DNA of 64,000 nucleotides. It comes from Linnemannia hyalina (Eukaryota > Mortierellomycota > Mortierellomycetes > Mortierellales > Mortierellaceae). How positions within the stretch are numbered: position 1 is the stretch's first letter; each line of letters begins with the position of its first letter. Of the stretch, positions 22,591 through 34,630 are shown piece by piece. The position numbers were made by a program, and so were the translations under genes. The notes below the pieces were generated by a model. It was not told the DNA's origin and searched no databases. It worked only from the letters and a program-made list of their open reading frames with translations. The stretch lies in contig JAHRHY010000015.1 of the NCBI GenBank assembly GCA_019671135.1, positions 992,001 through 1,056,000 of the forward strand, read 5' to 3'.

Positions 22591-25500
22591 CTAGAACCAC
22601 ATGGCCCGCAAGAACCCAGCCAAGATAACAGGCGTCCCCAATTTGATCGCAAAGATATCCGGCCCCTCCTTGATTCCACCTGCACCCTCCTTGTTTGCCG
22701 CCGACCGACCAGAGGCACTCCACCGCCGCAAGACCTCATTCGACTCGAAAGGCTTGACGAGATCGCCCGCAGTCCCAACCGTCGCATGGAGCATGAACTG
22801 GGTATGCTCGAAGGGCTGGCCGGACTTTGAGCGGGTGGCCTTGATGACACGGAGGACTATGATTCGCTCTGTCCACACGATGTAGTCTGCGGTGCAAGTT
22901 GCGTCCAGATCTACATCGGAGATCGACAATGACGCTAATGACAGTGGGTAATCGGGCATCTGGGAAACGGGCGGCGGAGGCACAATGGCGCCAGCGGTAG
23001 TAGGAGTGGCAGGTGCAGCAGTAGGAGTAACAGGAGACACGGCGGGGGCGGATCCCTTTCGACGCCCACTCCGGGTTCCCTTGCCAACCTTGGTAAATCC
23101 ATCATCCGGTGTCGGTGTCGGTGTCGAAGGAGGCGTGGCGACAGGCGAGTTGGGCGTAGTTGATCCGGGAGTCTTGGCCTCCAATCCCAACTCATCCGAA
23201 TACATCTTCCAGAGTTCCTGAGCACGCTGCGATCGCTTGGGCGAAGTATCCTTGCGTGCCGTCGTATGGACCAAGGTAACATGCTGTCGTAGCCCTACTC
23301 GGTTCGTCTCTTGCCATCTCTTGAACATCTCATACAACTGCTCCCACGATTCCATATCGGCAGATGATGTTGAAGTTGACAATGTGGTAGATTGAACGTT
23401 CTCGCTGGGTCCTTGTCCTGAAAGACCCCTGGCCTCAAACTGCTCAGTCAAAAACTTGAGGACCGCTCCCGAGTCGATGCTGACCGCAAAGTAGTTCGGC
23501 TCCTTGATTTTCTTGGCTCTTCCAGTCGGCGTGATGATAGGAGCAGCAGGGGCAGTAAGGGAGCCACCATTCTTGTCGTTGGTGGAAGTAACGGCCCCTA
23601 CCAGCGAGGAGGGCGGCATGCCCTTCGCAACTTGCTTCACCGCCTGCTCCTTGTGGAACTTGGCAGCCTCACCACTGACGACGCGATGAGGCTTCCAATC
23701 CTCGAGAGAGTACCGAACAGCCTCCTTGACCTCCTCAGGCTTAGGAATCGCGTGGTTCCCAACACCACCAGCACCGAGCGTAGGGATCGCAAACTCCTTG
23801 ATAACACGCTCAACAATCGCCAACGACTCCTCGCCAGGCGTATTCTCAATCACATAGCTGAATCCAGAATCTGGTGCGATCATGGGGTTCAGAGGCTCAA
23901 ACGTCCTGAGGAAACGCTGGATGATAAACTCGTATTCGGGACAGAACTCGGGGGTCATGCTCTGATGGTTTGCGCCACGGCTCTTGACACGCTCAATCTC
24001 AATGTCGCGGACAGTGCTGATGGGCATCTCCTCGTGCGACCAGTAGAGAGCAACGAATCGCGTTTTGGGGTAGATAGCTTTGACAGACTCCATGATCCTC
24101 TGACGATGCAAAAACTCGTGGTTGTTCCGATCCGCAATGACAACCATGTGGTCTTTGAGTGTCCCCACGACCGCCTTCATGAACTGCTGTCCCGAGGTCT
24201 TGCGGTAGTGGTGAAAGTCGTCGCTGCTGACATGACCCCACCCGAACAGCTTCGAGAGAGCAACGCTGACGGTCGTCTTTCCGCATCCAATGGTCGCAAT
24301 GGGGATAATAACCGTCCGCTGGAAATCATCCTCCCTGGATGCACTCGAGGCCGATCCTGAAATAGCACCCGTGATCAGCTTGTCCTGCTCCTGCACCGAC
24401 TTGGACTCCCAGTACTTCAGAAACATGTCTCGGATAGCAATGATGCCCTGGTTCTTGTTGTACCCAACAAAGAGAGCAGGCTGGGTCTTGATCAGGTTCT
24501 TGACAAACTCGACATAGTGCTTGGTGAGAGGGTACCGCATCCTGATCTTTAACTCATCGACGGGCGCAACCTCCTTGAGCTCTGACACGATCTTCTTGGG
24601 CGTATTGCGCTCCCTGGTAGCAGCTCTCGTCTGCTCTGCAGCGCGCTTGGCCTCAACCTTGGCAGCCTCGGTCGCCTCCTTGGCCTCAATAGCCCACAGA
24701 CGCTTGGTGATCTCACGCCACTCGCGATACATGAGGTAGGGCTCATCGTACTTGATCTTGAAAAAGTGTGTTGTTCCGTCCTTCTTGACCTTGGAACGAA
24801 CGACAAATCCCTCAACCGCACGGTTGTCGTACTCTCCTGCATTCCTGACCTCGTCAGCAAAGTCCATGACTTCCTGGTGGGTGTTGAAGGTCACGTACTC
24901 GGTCAGTCTCAGACCCCACTCCTTGGCAAACTCCTGGACCTTGTTGCTGGGCAAAGTCTGGAAATCGACCGTATTGCGGTTCAATCCGTGAAGGTACAAT
25001 CCTGACTTTTCAATAGGGTACTCCAAAACATGCTCCTCAAAGCTATCATCGCACAGCTACGTGGCAGTTAAAGAATCGTGGCGAGTATTAATAAATCTCC
25101 AAGAATATAAAAAATTAAACACCAACAATGATAAAATAAATTACCTCCGCAACGGCGGTTAGATTATGATCCCAAAGCCATCGTCCAAACTGCTCAACAG
25201 TCTTCCCCTGGACCGCAAGCCCTCTCTCGAGCCACTCACGTCCCTTGCCAGCATGCGTGACCTCCGTCATCTTCCCAGTCTCGGGGTCCGCGTGTCCCAA
25301 AGAATGCTTGCTGGTAACAATACACCCACCCTTAGACCCCGCCAGGTGAGGAGGCAATCCCGACATAAAGATAATACATCCGTTCTCCTTGAGCGTCACT
25401 TCGTAGGGTCCCTCTGTCATCTTTGCGATCCACTCGGGTGAGGTCTTGGGAACTTCACCCACGTTGAAAAACTTGTCGTATCCGCGGAGCAGGATGCGGT

Positions 25501-26119
25501 ACACGCCGAGAGCATCTGATCCTGTCAGTACAGGTAGGGTGGCATCCCCCTCTGCCAACTTGGGGGTATCATTCGACTGAGCGGCCTGCTCCCAGTTTCT
25601 GCGACGGTTCTTGGGCAAGGGAGGCGAAGTCGAGGTCGCGGTCGAGTTCGAGGTCGAGGTAGTGGTGGAAGGGGAGGTAACGGGTGCCTTGGGGAGTCCA
25701 GTAGTATCGAGGTACGTAAACAGCCCACGAGAGAGTGTAGGGAGCGCGCCACTCGAGTACTCAAACTCATTCATCTTCCATGACGTGACATCCAGGATAT
25801 GGCTCTTATCCTTCTTCTCGGAGGTCACAGTCGCAGTCGTAGTAGTTGTTGTTGTAGGTGTGGTCGTAGAACTGGTAGGAGTGTTGGTGGAGGCAACCTT
25901 CATAGGGGGTCGCTCATGGAGGAGGTCGAGTTCATAGTGGTTGTCATAGACAAGGTTGCGTCCACGCTTGGCGCCCTTTATCTTAGACTCGGCATAGGTG
26001 TGTAACGTGCGGATAAGGTTATCGGCCTCGGTCAGGTCCTTGGTGGAACGCCCAGGGGCAGTCGAGATGGTGGCGTCGTGCATGTGGATTTTCTTGAGCT
26101 GGTTTGCCACGTTTGTCAT
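22591..26119 (-). CDS. TRL1: Fungal tRNA ligase Trl1 (ligase - kinase - cyclic phosphodiesterase)
   Basis: Joins tRNA exons after intron removal and, in yeast and other fungi, HAC1 mRNA in the unfolded-protein response. Two exons, 26119-25145 and 25056-22591; 1,146 residues, longer than the ~830 of yeast because of Ser/Thr/Pro-rich linkers. Domains in order: adenylyltransferase ligase with motif I KENG (Lys near residue 244; context YEVTLKENGCIIF), WDHNLTAVAE, GLYLHGLNRN, VEGFVVRSK and FFKIKYDEPYLMYREWRE. Then a polynucleotide kinase with P-loop IGCGKTTVSVALSKLFGWGH and SSDDFH. The C-terminal 2H phosphodiesterase has HVTLVH and LHATVGT. A Thr-rich low-complexity stretch (about residues 80-100) and a Thr/Ser-rich stretch near 160 interrupt the ligase domain. 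The fungal architecture differs from the animal RtcB pathway. Confidence 0.93.
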
Positions 26120-26754
26120 GGTGATGAGTTTCCTTCTTGGGTTTGTGTGAATGTGTTAAAGTGTTAAGTAGTTTTGTGGATGAGAGAGGGAGTAAGAGAT
26201 GGAAAAGGACGGTAAGAAAAAGGGGAAAGGTAGAAGGAAGATGTTTACCGGGTTGAGAGGGATAAATGGAGTTTTTCGAAACATGAACGACAGTCTATTT
26301 ATCTATTTATCTTTTGCAAGTGAGTGGAAAATGGCGAGTGCTGCTGGAAAATAGAAGAGGGAAGTCAGAGCTCCAACAGAGAAACTCCAAAACTCACAAC
26401 TCCATCAGGCACCGCCTCCACCTCCGCCTCTCTTGCCTTTAGTACCCTCGACTCAGCCATGGAAACAATGCTCTCTGGGGGAGAAATAAAAAATTAGAAC
26501 GAAGCTTAGAGTTGCTTGTGGCAACTGCGGCGCATTGGCCATCCTTTCTTTATTCCCTCTCCCGTCTCTTTTTCGTGTGTAAATGTAAAAGTATGTTGCA
26601 GACTTGCAATTGAGCTGAGCATGTCGGAGATGAGGTCCGCGGAGGCGCTGCAGATTCAGAACAACTCGTAACACGAGTCGAGGTGCCTTCTCTCTTTCTT
26701 ACATAGGCGCTCTCACTTCTGACTCATCTCCTACAGCAACAACAATCCTTGGTA
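26120..26754. other. TRL1 promoter region with possible small gene
   Basis: 635 bases between the TRL1 start and the end of the TMEM209-like gene, both on the minus strand. Several short frames with plausible splice sites occur on either strand, for example a plus-strand ATG at 26459 and a plus-strand tail ending at about 26671, or a Gly-rich minus-strand tail ending near 26410. None is recognised, so no gene is called. Confidence 0.3.
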
Positions 26755-29700
26755 TTAGACATCGTAGCCTTCGACTACGTCCCCAAGACCGACTCTCCTG
26801 GTACCAATGTTGATCTGTCCAATGTACCCTCCATGTTCCTTCATCACCATGTAAATAAACATAACCAGTGTGTACCACACATTCAGACGTTTCTAATAAT
26901 GAAATGCAAATACATAGAGACAAAAGGGTTAGGAATATACAACGTTGCATATGGTATCGCAGCAAACAAAATAAAAACAAATAACAAATGATCGAACATG
27001 AAGTAAACAACAACAAAAAAAGAGTGCATGGTGACTTACAGGAATAACCTCCCACATAGCTCCTTCAACAACAAGGTTGTAGTTGGGTGGGTACTTGGCA
27101 GTCTGCTTGATTTGCAGTGACGTCGTAGCATCGGGCTTAGCTTCCATGGGCACATAGTGCTTGTACGAGAATGGGAACCGATCGTATGACTGGCTAGGTT
27201 GAGCAGGCATGGCCAGATCCATGTACACCGTAAACAGGTGCATAATGATCTGCGAGTCCGTAGGCAAGTCCTGTGTCCATGCCTTCTTGCCGCCTTCCCA
27301 AGTCACCCCAGTCGAGTCCCAGCTAAAGTGGCTAAGCAATGGTCCCATGGCTAATTGTAGTGTATGAAAAAAGCATCTATTAGGTGCTGTACCTCGGAAA
27401 CGCACTGCACGGACACGAGATCTAGAATCGGATACTTGATAAAAGCAGAAAAGTGCTTACCTTGTAACCGCTCAACGACGTACTTGCGGTTGGCGAAACC
27501 AGGAATGGCAAGGTAGAGCTCCAGAACCATTCTCTGCTTCACAATGGGGCTCTACAAGTAGCAACATAGCAAGTGTTACTGTGGTTAGAATACTTGGAAT
27601 AATTGCGTGACACTCTTTCCCAAAGCAATCGGCATTGCAAAACGACGAGCAAGTATACCTCTCCATAACGGGCGTCAAGATCCTGAAGGGAAGTGGGCAA
27701 CAAAGGCTGCTGGGGCAGACTGGAAATTGGGGCGAACGCGCTGGGCATGCGAGGATTGGCGATACTGGCTGCACCCCACCCAAGAGAGTTGGTCATGGGT
27801 GCTACTGTAGGCTGTGCTGCTGCTGCTGCTGCCGAGGCTGCGTTTCCGTTGGTGGCGTTTTGAGGCAGAGGTCCTGAAGTGTAGAACATAGTGGCCGACT
27901 TGCAGTCCAGGTATGACAGTCCTTGCTTGGCCAGCTCTGCGTCGACTACCTCCATCTCGCTGCAGACATGCTTGACAACCTTGTCCCACAACCAGTTGCG
28001 AAGGTTGAACACCCATCTGTCCAATTGCTCCTCCGACACCTTGAGGGACTTGAGCACCTTGCTATGTCCGAAAACGTAGAGTCCATCCTTTTGCAAGTCC
28101 GTCTTGGAGGTGTGATCCTTGGAGAGGGTGGTTCTGAGTGCAGGCTGGTATCTGCTGACGGGGCCACGCGAGTTGATGCTGGCGAGATGGTCAGGCCGAG
28201 TAGTATGTTCGGCCATGTGGGCGCCGGCGTGAGCCATATCGATGCCACCTTGGAGACCGGCTTGAGGAGTGCCATATGCAGAGTGGAGACCAAACGCACG
28301 CTTGCTAGGGTCAGAGTCAACGCCCTTCCACTCAGCCTTGAGTTCCTCCCTTGCTTCCACATTGCGCATCAAACGTTCCACGCCAGCCTTATCCTGTACA
28401 GAGACGGTGTTGAATGCGCGGGACATGGACTTGTTCAAGATTGTTGCAGCATCTCTGTACTCTGAAGAAATCGACGACACAACTGGTTTCTGGAAAGCAG
28501 TCCTGGACGAGGTGAGCGATGCCTGCGAGGGGCTTATATAGGTGCTCATTATAGGTCTCTCCGTTAAGTTTCGTGGCTAGTAGTACAAAATATGTGAAAT
28601 AGGGTTAGTGAATTTTCGGAGGGGGGTTAAACAAAAGAAGAAAGGATTGAGGCCCCAAAGTAACTCACAGCAGCGGCAGGCTTTTTGAAGATTGGGACTG
28701 CACCAGGAACCTTGGAAGCAACAGGCTCCAAACCTAGGAGGGCTCTCTGTGATGGGGTCAAGGGCAGGGTCTCGAAGTTGTTGGCTCTTCGTGTGTAACT
28801 GTAGATCACCTCCGCAATGTTGAACAAGAAAACAATGATAACAGCCCATTCTATGCGATCAAAAAAAGTAAAGGTCACAGGTCAGAACATCGCTTCCTCT
28901 CGTGAAATTTGTCATCCATGGAAAGAAGGCAATGTTTCGTATGCACATTGATGTTACCTGTCCAGTAAATAATCGAAGGGCTAATAACCGACGAAAGCAG
29001 GCCAACAAGGGACCTAAGATCAACAGCAAAAATAATTGTTGATTAATATATCAATCTCATAATACAAGAATGCACTGAAAGCAAGGTATAGAAGCCGTAC
29101 TTGTAGATGCGTCCCTTCATGACCCCTTTGGACACGAACAGGGCAAGAACGTTGAAGATAAGACGTTTGAAAGCATTTGGTGCCAGGCTGTTTTTGCTCT
29201 TCCACTGGTCAATCTTGTTGATGGAGGGAAGTTCATAGCGACCACGGAGAACAGGCGCCTTAGTAGGGTCAGCAGGTAAAGTCACGGTTGGCACAGAGGC
29301 GGCGGCAGCCTTAGGAACGACATCGGGGTAGTCGGACAAGAGTGACCTTACTCCCTCGGCGGGCTTTGGTTGAGCAGCAATAGGCTGTTTCCGAGGCAAG
29401 ATTGCAAAAGCCAAGTTGGGATCGTGGTTGAAGGCATCTTTAGTGTCGGCAGAGTCGGTCTTGACATTGTTGATGGGAGACCGGCGTTGTGACAGGGTGT
29501 TCCTGAGAGAGCCAGGACCCCAAGGCTCTGGTGGCGCTAGAGGGTAAATTCCAGATCGGGGTCCATGCATTGTGGGTGCAGGAGGCGACACAGGCGTAGG
29601 GCTCAATAAGTCCAGTACGGGGGCCATACCGACAGAGCCGAAAGCCTTGTCCGCAAGACTGTTGATGGGTGGAAGATCGTCCAGGGGTTCCCGCTGTGCA

Positions 29701-31307
29701 ACTGGTGTCACCTGACTATCCCGGTCAACCCGCTTTCCTTTCTCTGCTGCCGACAATTTCGGGGCGAACGCCTCGGAAACCTCGTCGTCAGAGGCATCGT
29801 CCTGCTTCTGCGACGTCATATCCAAAAAGGACTTGACAACACCTCCAACACCTCCCGCAAACAACACGCCATCGTCCGATGTTGAACTCCTCTCTGATCC
29901 AGCTGGCTTAAACTGACTGCCCAGAAACTTGGACAAAGGTTCGCGTAACAGCGACGCCAAGTCTACATCTCCAGCAGAGTCCGTCTCGTCTCCTGAATCC
30001 TTGTCTCCAAGGAACTTTTTTGCCAACAGCGCGCCTCCTGCAAGAGCAGCTGCTCCAACATAGTCCTTGATATCGTGATCCGATTCATCGTCAGACTGAG
30101 ATGCCGTTCCGAGCTTTCCTTTGCGGCCAGATCTCGACAACTCGTCACCTGAATGCGGAGTGGAGGACCGCAAAGGAGCAGCGTCCAAGAAAGCCGCAAA
30201 TGGCGATACCCTCAACTCGGTAGCAACCTGGGTCGCAGGTGACAGCGAACCCTGCGAATCCTGAAGTCCCTTAGAGCGTGGGTTGACAAAGTCCAGATCA
30301 ATCTCTACATCCGACAGCTCCTCATCCTTCTCGAGATCCCAGCGCTTGATGTTTGTCGATTCGGGCAGTGTTGGGACGGCGGCAGCTGTAGATGTCTCAA
30401 AAGGTTGCTGTGGTGCCTTCTCTGTCTCTCTGGAGTGTGACAAATTCGACAATGAAGGGTAGCTTACGGGAATGCCCTCGTCCTCCTCGTCGTCCTCCTC
30501 GTCGTCAGGAACATGCTGATCGTCATCCCCCTGTTCCTTGACCGCGAGTACAAGTCCGCGGTCTGGTTGTAACACTGGGAAAAGTGTACTGGGCTTGGCA
30601 ACCTCCTGATCCTCGTCCGTGCTATCGCCATCCTGCTCTTGGTTCTCGACATCCTTCTCTTGGTTCTCGACTTTAACCTTGTCCTTGTCTCCCTGTCCTG
30701 CTATCCTGGAAGCAAAGCCGTTGTTCTCGGAGGAGGAGAAGAGGGCCGAATTGAAGGTAGGTGGCTTGACAGACTCTTCGAAAATAGAACGCGTCGATGT
30801 CCTAGCAGCCGTTGTTGTTGTGTTCATACGATCGCCGAGGCTGGCCTTTGAAGTCTCGTGTGAAATCGATGTGTGCTGTTCCTGATCCGCCTTGTCCGCG
30901 CCTCCAGAGCTCGAAAACGACTTTTTGAGAATAGTGCTCGGGGGGGTGAAAACGGGCTCCTCGGCGTCGACATCGATGGGTTCGTCTATAGTTTCGTCCT
31001 CATGATCCCTTGACGCGCGAGAACTTGGGGCGTTCTCGTCCTCCTCTTGCTCCTCCAAGTCCCTGACAAGTCCCTCGTCGACTTCAGGAGTCCCAGTCTT
31101 CACGAACAAGCCTTGCTCGTTCTCCTCGAGAGGCATCGACGCGGGGTTGAAGGCGAGTGCAGGGCGGTCAAAGAACCTGTCGCCAGGTTGGACGGGCTCA
31201 GGTTGGCGGTAAAAAGTCTCCTGCTCCTCATCAGAGTCGTTGTTGTTGTTGGTGGTGGAGTGAATGGGTTTTGAATTGGAGGGACGCGGCCTTGTATGCT
31301 CGGCCAT
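26755..31307 (-). CDS. TMEM209: TMEM209-like nuclear envelope membrane protein with long acidic N-terminal extension
   Basis: Seven exons: 31307-29101, 29013-28958, 28850-28669, 28576-27659, 27551-27461, 27350-27040, 26892-26755; 1,300 residues. Residues ~715-800 match the start of animal TMEM209: a hydrophobic segment (KRLIFNVLALFVSKGV), a second one (EWAVIIVFLFNIAEVIYSY), then LTPSQRALLGLEPV. The C-terminal half matches its globular domain: WLWDKVVKHV, LEQ/LELYLAIPGF, GKKAWTQDLPTDSQIIMHLF, YMDLAMP, and a last exon VWYTLVMFIYMVMKEHG. Family knowledge: human TMEM209 is a nuclear-envelope protein reported to bind NUP205. Unusual here is exon 1, about 710 residues of disordered, Asp/Glu- and Ser-rich sequence absent from the animal protein. 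An in-frame ATG at 31544 exists, but it is only ~108 bases from the upstream gene, so 31307 is preferred. Confidence 0.85.
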
Positions 31308-31651
31308 TGTGTTTTTCGTTTGATCCCTTTTTGTCGTGTTTTTAGGAAAAGGCTTTCTGTTGTTGTTTGTTGATGTGATGATCCTCGTCGAGAGTGGTGA
31401 TCGTTCTGGTCGGGTGGAGAGTTGCTGTGGTCGAGCCCAGAAGGCGTGTTTCGAAAGTCCTGAAGGGGAGTGTGAATAGGGCCGATGTGTGCTTGGCGAC
31501 GACTTCTTGGGGGACGAGTTGAGGTGAATTGGAAGGAGTGGCAAACACGCTTCTTGACAAAAAGGTAGAAAGGTGGCGCTGGGTGGCTTTGATTTTGTTT
31601 AAACGCGCAAAAGCACGTGACTTTGGGAACTTTCTATGTATCTACGTGTAT

Positions 31652-33718
31652 CTACGAAAAGTTGAAGCGCTCGGCAAGGTCCTGGACACACTTCCAGCCG
31701 TCAAGGTTGTACCACTTGCGCCTGACAATGATCTGCACATGCGCCTCATGCTCAATAAAAACGCCGATCTTGGTCCAGTCCATGCCAGTATGGTATCCCT
31801 CCGACACGAGGAGTGCTATTTCTAGTCGCGACTTTGCCGACACGTCGCTGGTAGACGAGGGTGAAGAGGACCTTGATGAAGAGTCGGACGCTGATCCTGA
31901 ACTTGGCCTTGAAGTCGACCGGTTGGACGAAGCTGTTGACTTTTTGACACTTCCTGCTTCTTTGTTTTTCCTGTTCCGTTTTGTCCCTGTGGCATCGACT
32001 CCTGTTGTCACGGCCATCGCTGTTGTTGTCGCGTCTTGGGTCTCAAAAGTGCCGTCAAGTTTCTCGACTGATCCTGCTGCAACGCGTTCTACAATGACGA
32101 CTGGAGACGGCGCATCGGCAATCCCCAAGAACTTGGCTCGAGGTGGGATCTGAGGCAGGAGCAGCGCCAAGATGCTGACGAGGGCAGAGTGGTATAAGCT
32201 CCTCTTGGGTTGTGTTGCCGCTCCTTCTGGCGAAAAGAACTGATCCATGTCGAAACTTGGGATACCCATCATCGACGACGTGTTGAACTTGACTGCCATG
32301 TCGTTCTCAATGTTAGCATACGAGGTCCTGCTGACGAACTGCTTCAGGACGCGATTTGAGGTGGATCCTGGTCGAGCCATAGCCAGCAGTAGGGGTTCTG
32401 AGCCCTTGTCAAGGGCGCATTCCATGATAAGTCCTGGTGCCGATGTTGACGTTGATGTTGTTAGTGAGTGCTTGTCCGAGGTCAATGTCGACGTGGTAGA
32501 GAGGGAGGTGGCTGACGAGGCTGAAGAGATGGAACTCTTTAGTTTGGACGATCGGTTCGCGAGGGCAAGATCCTTTCCTGTCTGACCGATGACACCATGA
32601 GACAGAGCATAGGCCAGAACCCAAGGATGCTCAAAGCCAACGCCAAGCAGTGGTGAAGCGAGGGTGATGAAGTGAACCGGCTGGATGGTTCTGAAGAAGG
32701 CGCCTTGTGTCATCTCTTCAACGAAGCCGAGTGCGTACATATTGATGAGACCACCCAGTGAGTGTCCGATGATCGAAACTTTGGAGATGCCTCGGGGGAA
32801 TGGTTTGATTGTTGTCTTGTTTTGTGTCAATGTCGATGTTGTTGCTGATATTGTTGTCGATTTCGAGGCCGCAAGGGCGAACGCCTTTCTCAGTTGCTGT
32901 CCTTGCTCAGTATCGCAATATCCTGTCCACTCAAGGATATCCATCGCCACTCGCTGCCCTGCTATTTGAATGCCCTCCTCGGTTCCTGCGTGGTTGGTAT
33001 CGGTCAAGAAGGTGATTGTCTTTCCGTTGTCCTTGTTGTGCGCATCGATCTGCTCCTTGATGTACAGCATGTCGAGCCAAGACCCGTGGATGCCGTGGGT
33101 CAACAACACCAGATGAAGACCCTCTTCGTCCCCTGCCCCCGAGACATCCTCTGGGCGAACGGGTCCACAAATAGTTTGGGTGTCCTTATAGTCGCAGGAC
33201 AAAACGGTAGGCAGCAAGACTTTGGGCTGGACTTCAGTGTCGGTTCCCTCGGCTCGTGAGTTGTTGTCGGTTGCAGCTGTGGTTGCCTCCAATGGGGTGG
33301 TGCTGCCTGCCCGTGGCACAACATAAATTTCAATCAAGATATCGATCCAGTTGTGTTGAAGGATCATTTCCGACAAGACCTCGAGCTCCCACTCGTTACA
33401 TCCTTCGTCGTCGTCGTCGTCGTCGTCATTATGGTTCACCAAGGCATCGAGGCGGCAGACCTGGGCACAGCCAATTGAAGGGACAAGCTCGGGAACGACG
33501 GGGAGTTTGTCTGGGTTCCTGACGAGGGCGACGGCTATCTTCCAGGGTCCTGAGCTGGGGGTGATGTTTCTGTAGATAGGTGCGCTGTTGCGGATACAGA
33601 ACTGGAGTTTGTCGATGTTCTTGGCTTGGGAGGGGAGGAGCTTGAGACGGTATCGAATGATTCCCCCGACAGAGAGGGCGACCTTGTGGGAGATGGCCAG
33701 GACAGACTTTTGTGTCAT
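31652..33718 (-). CDS. DUF676-family serine lipase/esterase (Rog1/Lpl1-like)
   Basis: Single-exon frame of 688 residues. Alpha/beta-hydrolase signature: oxyanion region LVLLTHGIHGSWLDMLYIKE and nucleophile elbow SIIGHSLGGLINMYALG (Ser near residue 320), followed by HFITLASPLLGVGFEHPW. The preceding ~210 residues (IAVALVRNPDKLPVVP and so on) form an N-terminal extension with a run of seven Asp (about 99-105). A Ser/Thr-rich insert follows the core (about 400-430) and another Ser-rich stretch precedes a conserved C-terminal module (ALLVSEGYHTGMDWTKIGVF, then HVQIIVRRKWYNLDGW). The order and the C-terminal module match the yeast Rog1/YDL109C/YDR444W group, putative lipid-droplet or acyl-glycerol lipases. 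Substrate unknown. Confidence 0.85.
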   Translation of the reverse strand: MTQKSVLAISHKVALSVGGIIRYRLKLLPSQAKNIDKLQFCIRNSAPIYRNITPSSGPWKIAVALVRNPDKLPVVPELVPSIGCAQVCRLDALVNHNDDDDDDDEGCNEWELEVLSEMILQHNWIDILIEIYVVPRAGSTTPLEATTAATDNNSRAEGTDTEVQPKVLLPTVLSCDYKDTQTICGPVRPEDVSGAGDEEGLHLVLLTHGIHGSWLDMLYIKEQIDAHNKDNGKTITFLTDTNHAGTEEGIQIAGQRVAMDILEWTGYCDTEQGQQLRKAFALAASKSTTISATTSTLTQNKTTIKPFPRGISKVSIIGHSLGGLINMYALGFVEEMTQGAFFRTIQPVHFITLASPLLGVGFEHPWVLAYALSHGVIGQTGKDLALANRSSKLKSSISSASSATSLSTTSTLTSDKHSLTTSTSTSAPGLIMECALDKGSEPLLLAMARPGSTSNRVLKQFVSRTSYANIENDMAVKFNTSSMMGIPSFDMDQFFSPEGAATQPKRSLYHSALVSILALLLPQIPPRAKFLGIADAPSPVVIVERVAAGSVEKLDGTFETQDATTTAMAVTTGVDATGTKRNRKNKEAGSVKKSTASSNRSTSRPSSGSASDSSSRSSSPSSTSDVSAKSRLEIALLVSEGYHTGMDWTKIGVFIEHEAHVQIIVRRKWYNLDGWKCVQDLAERFNFS

Positions 33719-34209
33719 TGTGAAAGGGAAGGAGTGATTAGGAGTTGGTTGATGTAATGAATGTGGAAAGGGAGAAAGAGAGAGGTGAGGGAGTGTGAGG
33801 GAGTGTGAGTGTGCTGTTTAAGAGTATGGAGTAAGAGTGTATGTCCATGTATTGCAGTATGCAGCGGAAGAAGAACAAAGGAGAGTTGTAGAGGGGCAAG
33901 TGAGAGGCATTTTTGACGTTCAGCTTGAAAGCGTCCAGAGAGAGAAGGCTGAATTGGATGAAAATTCTGCCGCGTCCACTGGTCTGTCGGTCCATTTGGT
34001 CCTTGGATGTGGTGCAAGGCACGCAAGGCCATTGCTCCCCGTGCGAGGGCCACGTAACAAGTAACAATGAAAACCTGTTTACACACGTTTGAGATAGCAG
34101 TCAATCGTCCCTTTGGCCTTTTGTCACTAGACACCCACAGCTCACGAATACCAGGACCCACACACGACAGCCATGGCCAGCATGGTCAGCACTGCGGCAT
34201 GGCCAATCA

Positions 34210-34630
34210 TCGCGAAAGGTCATTGTCTCAATAATCTCCAAACTACCTAATCACTGACGACCTCTCTCCCTCGTCGCTCTCCGCCAAAAGCTCATCCGCG
34301 AAATGGCCATCGTCAACCAGTAGCTCAAGATTGGCGTCTAGAACCAAATGAAGGAAACCAAGAAGGCACTCGACCTCCTCGGTTCCACCAAGGAGCAGGT
34401 CTAGGAGTCCGCGCCAACATGAAGAACATCAACTCGCTCTGCAAGGATGCTCAGGGTCTTATTACCGACTACCCACGTATCCGCAAGGTAACAGCTTGCA
34501 CACATCAACTTTGCCTTGCTTTGTCCGATATTAGGACGTGTTGGCCATGATGGTCCAGTATATATCAAGTTTGTTCATGAGGTTGTTTATACTTTGCTTC
34601 GCCATGTGTGTGTGATATCTATGTTCTCTT
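34210..34630 (+). pseudogene. SEC6 N-terminal relic (inverted segmental duplicate)
   Basis: From about 34256 the sequence is close to codons ~27-104 of the intact SEC6 gene (start at 45374, minus strand) and continues through SEC6 intron 1, exon 2 and into intron 2. Preservation of introns means DNA-level duplication, not retroposition. Frame-breaking changes: CAG to TAG at 34321, CAG to TAG at about 34339, a one-base loss near 34401 that shifts the frame, and loss of the intron 2 donor (GTATC is ATATC). Weaker similarity begins near 34210, and no start codon is conserved. Homology fades around 34607-34630. Confidence 0.88.

Noticed and set aside
23632..24360. 242-codon plus-strand frame inside TRL1
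   Set aside because: Lies fully antisense to the kinase domain of TRL1 and has no recognisable domain.
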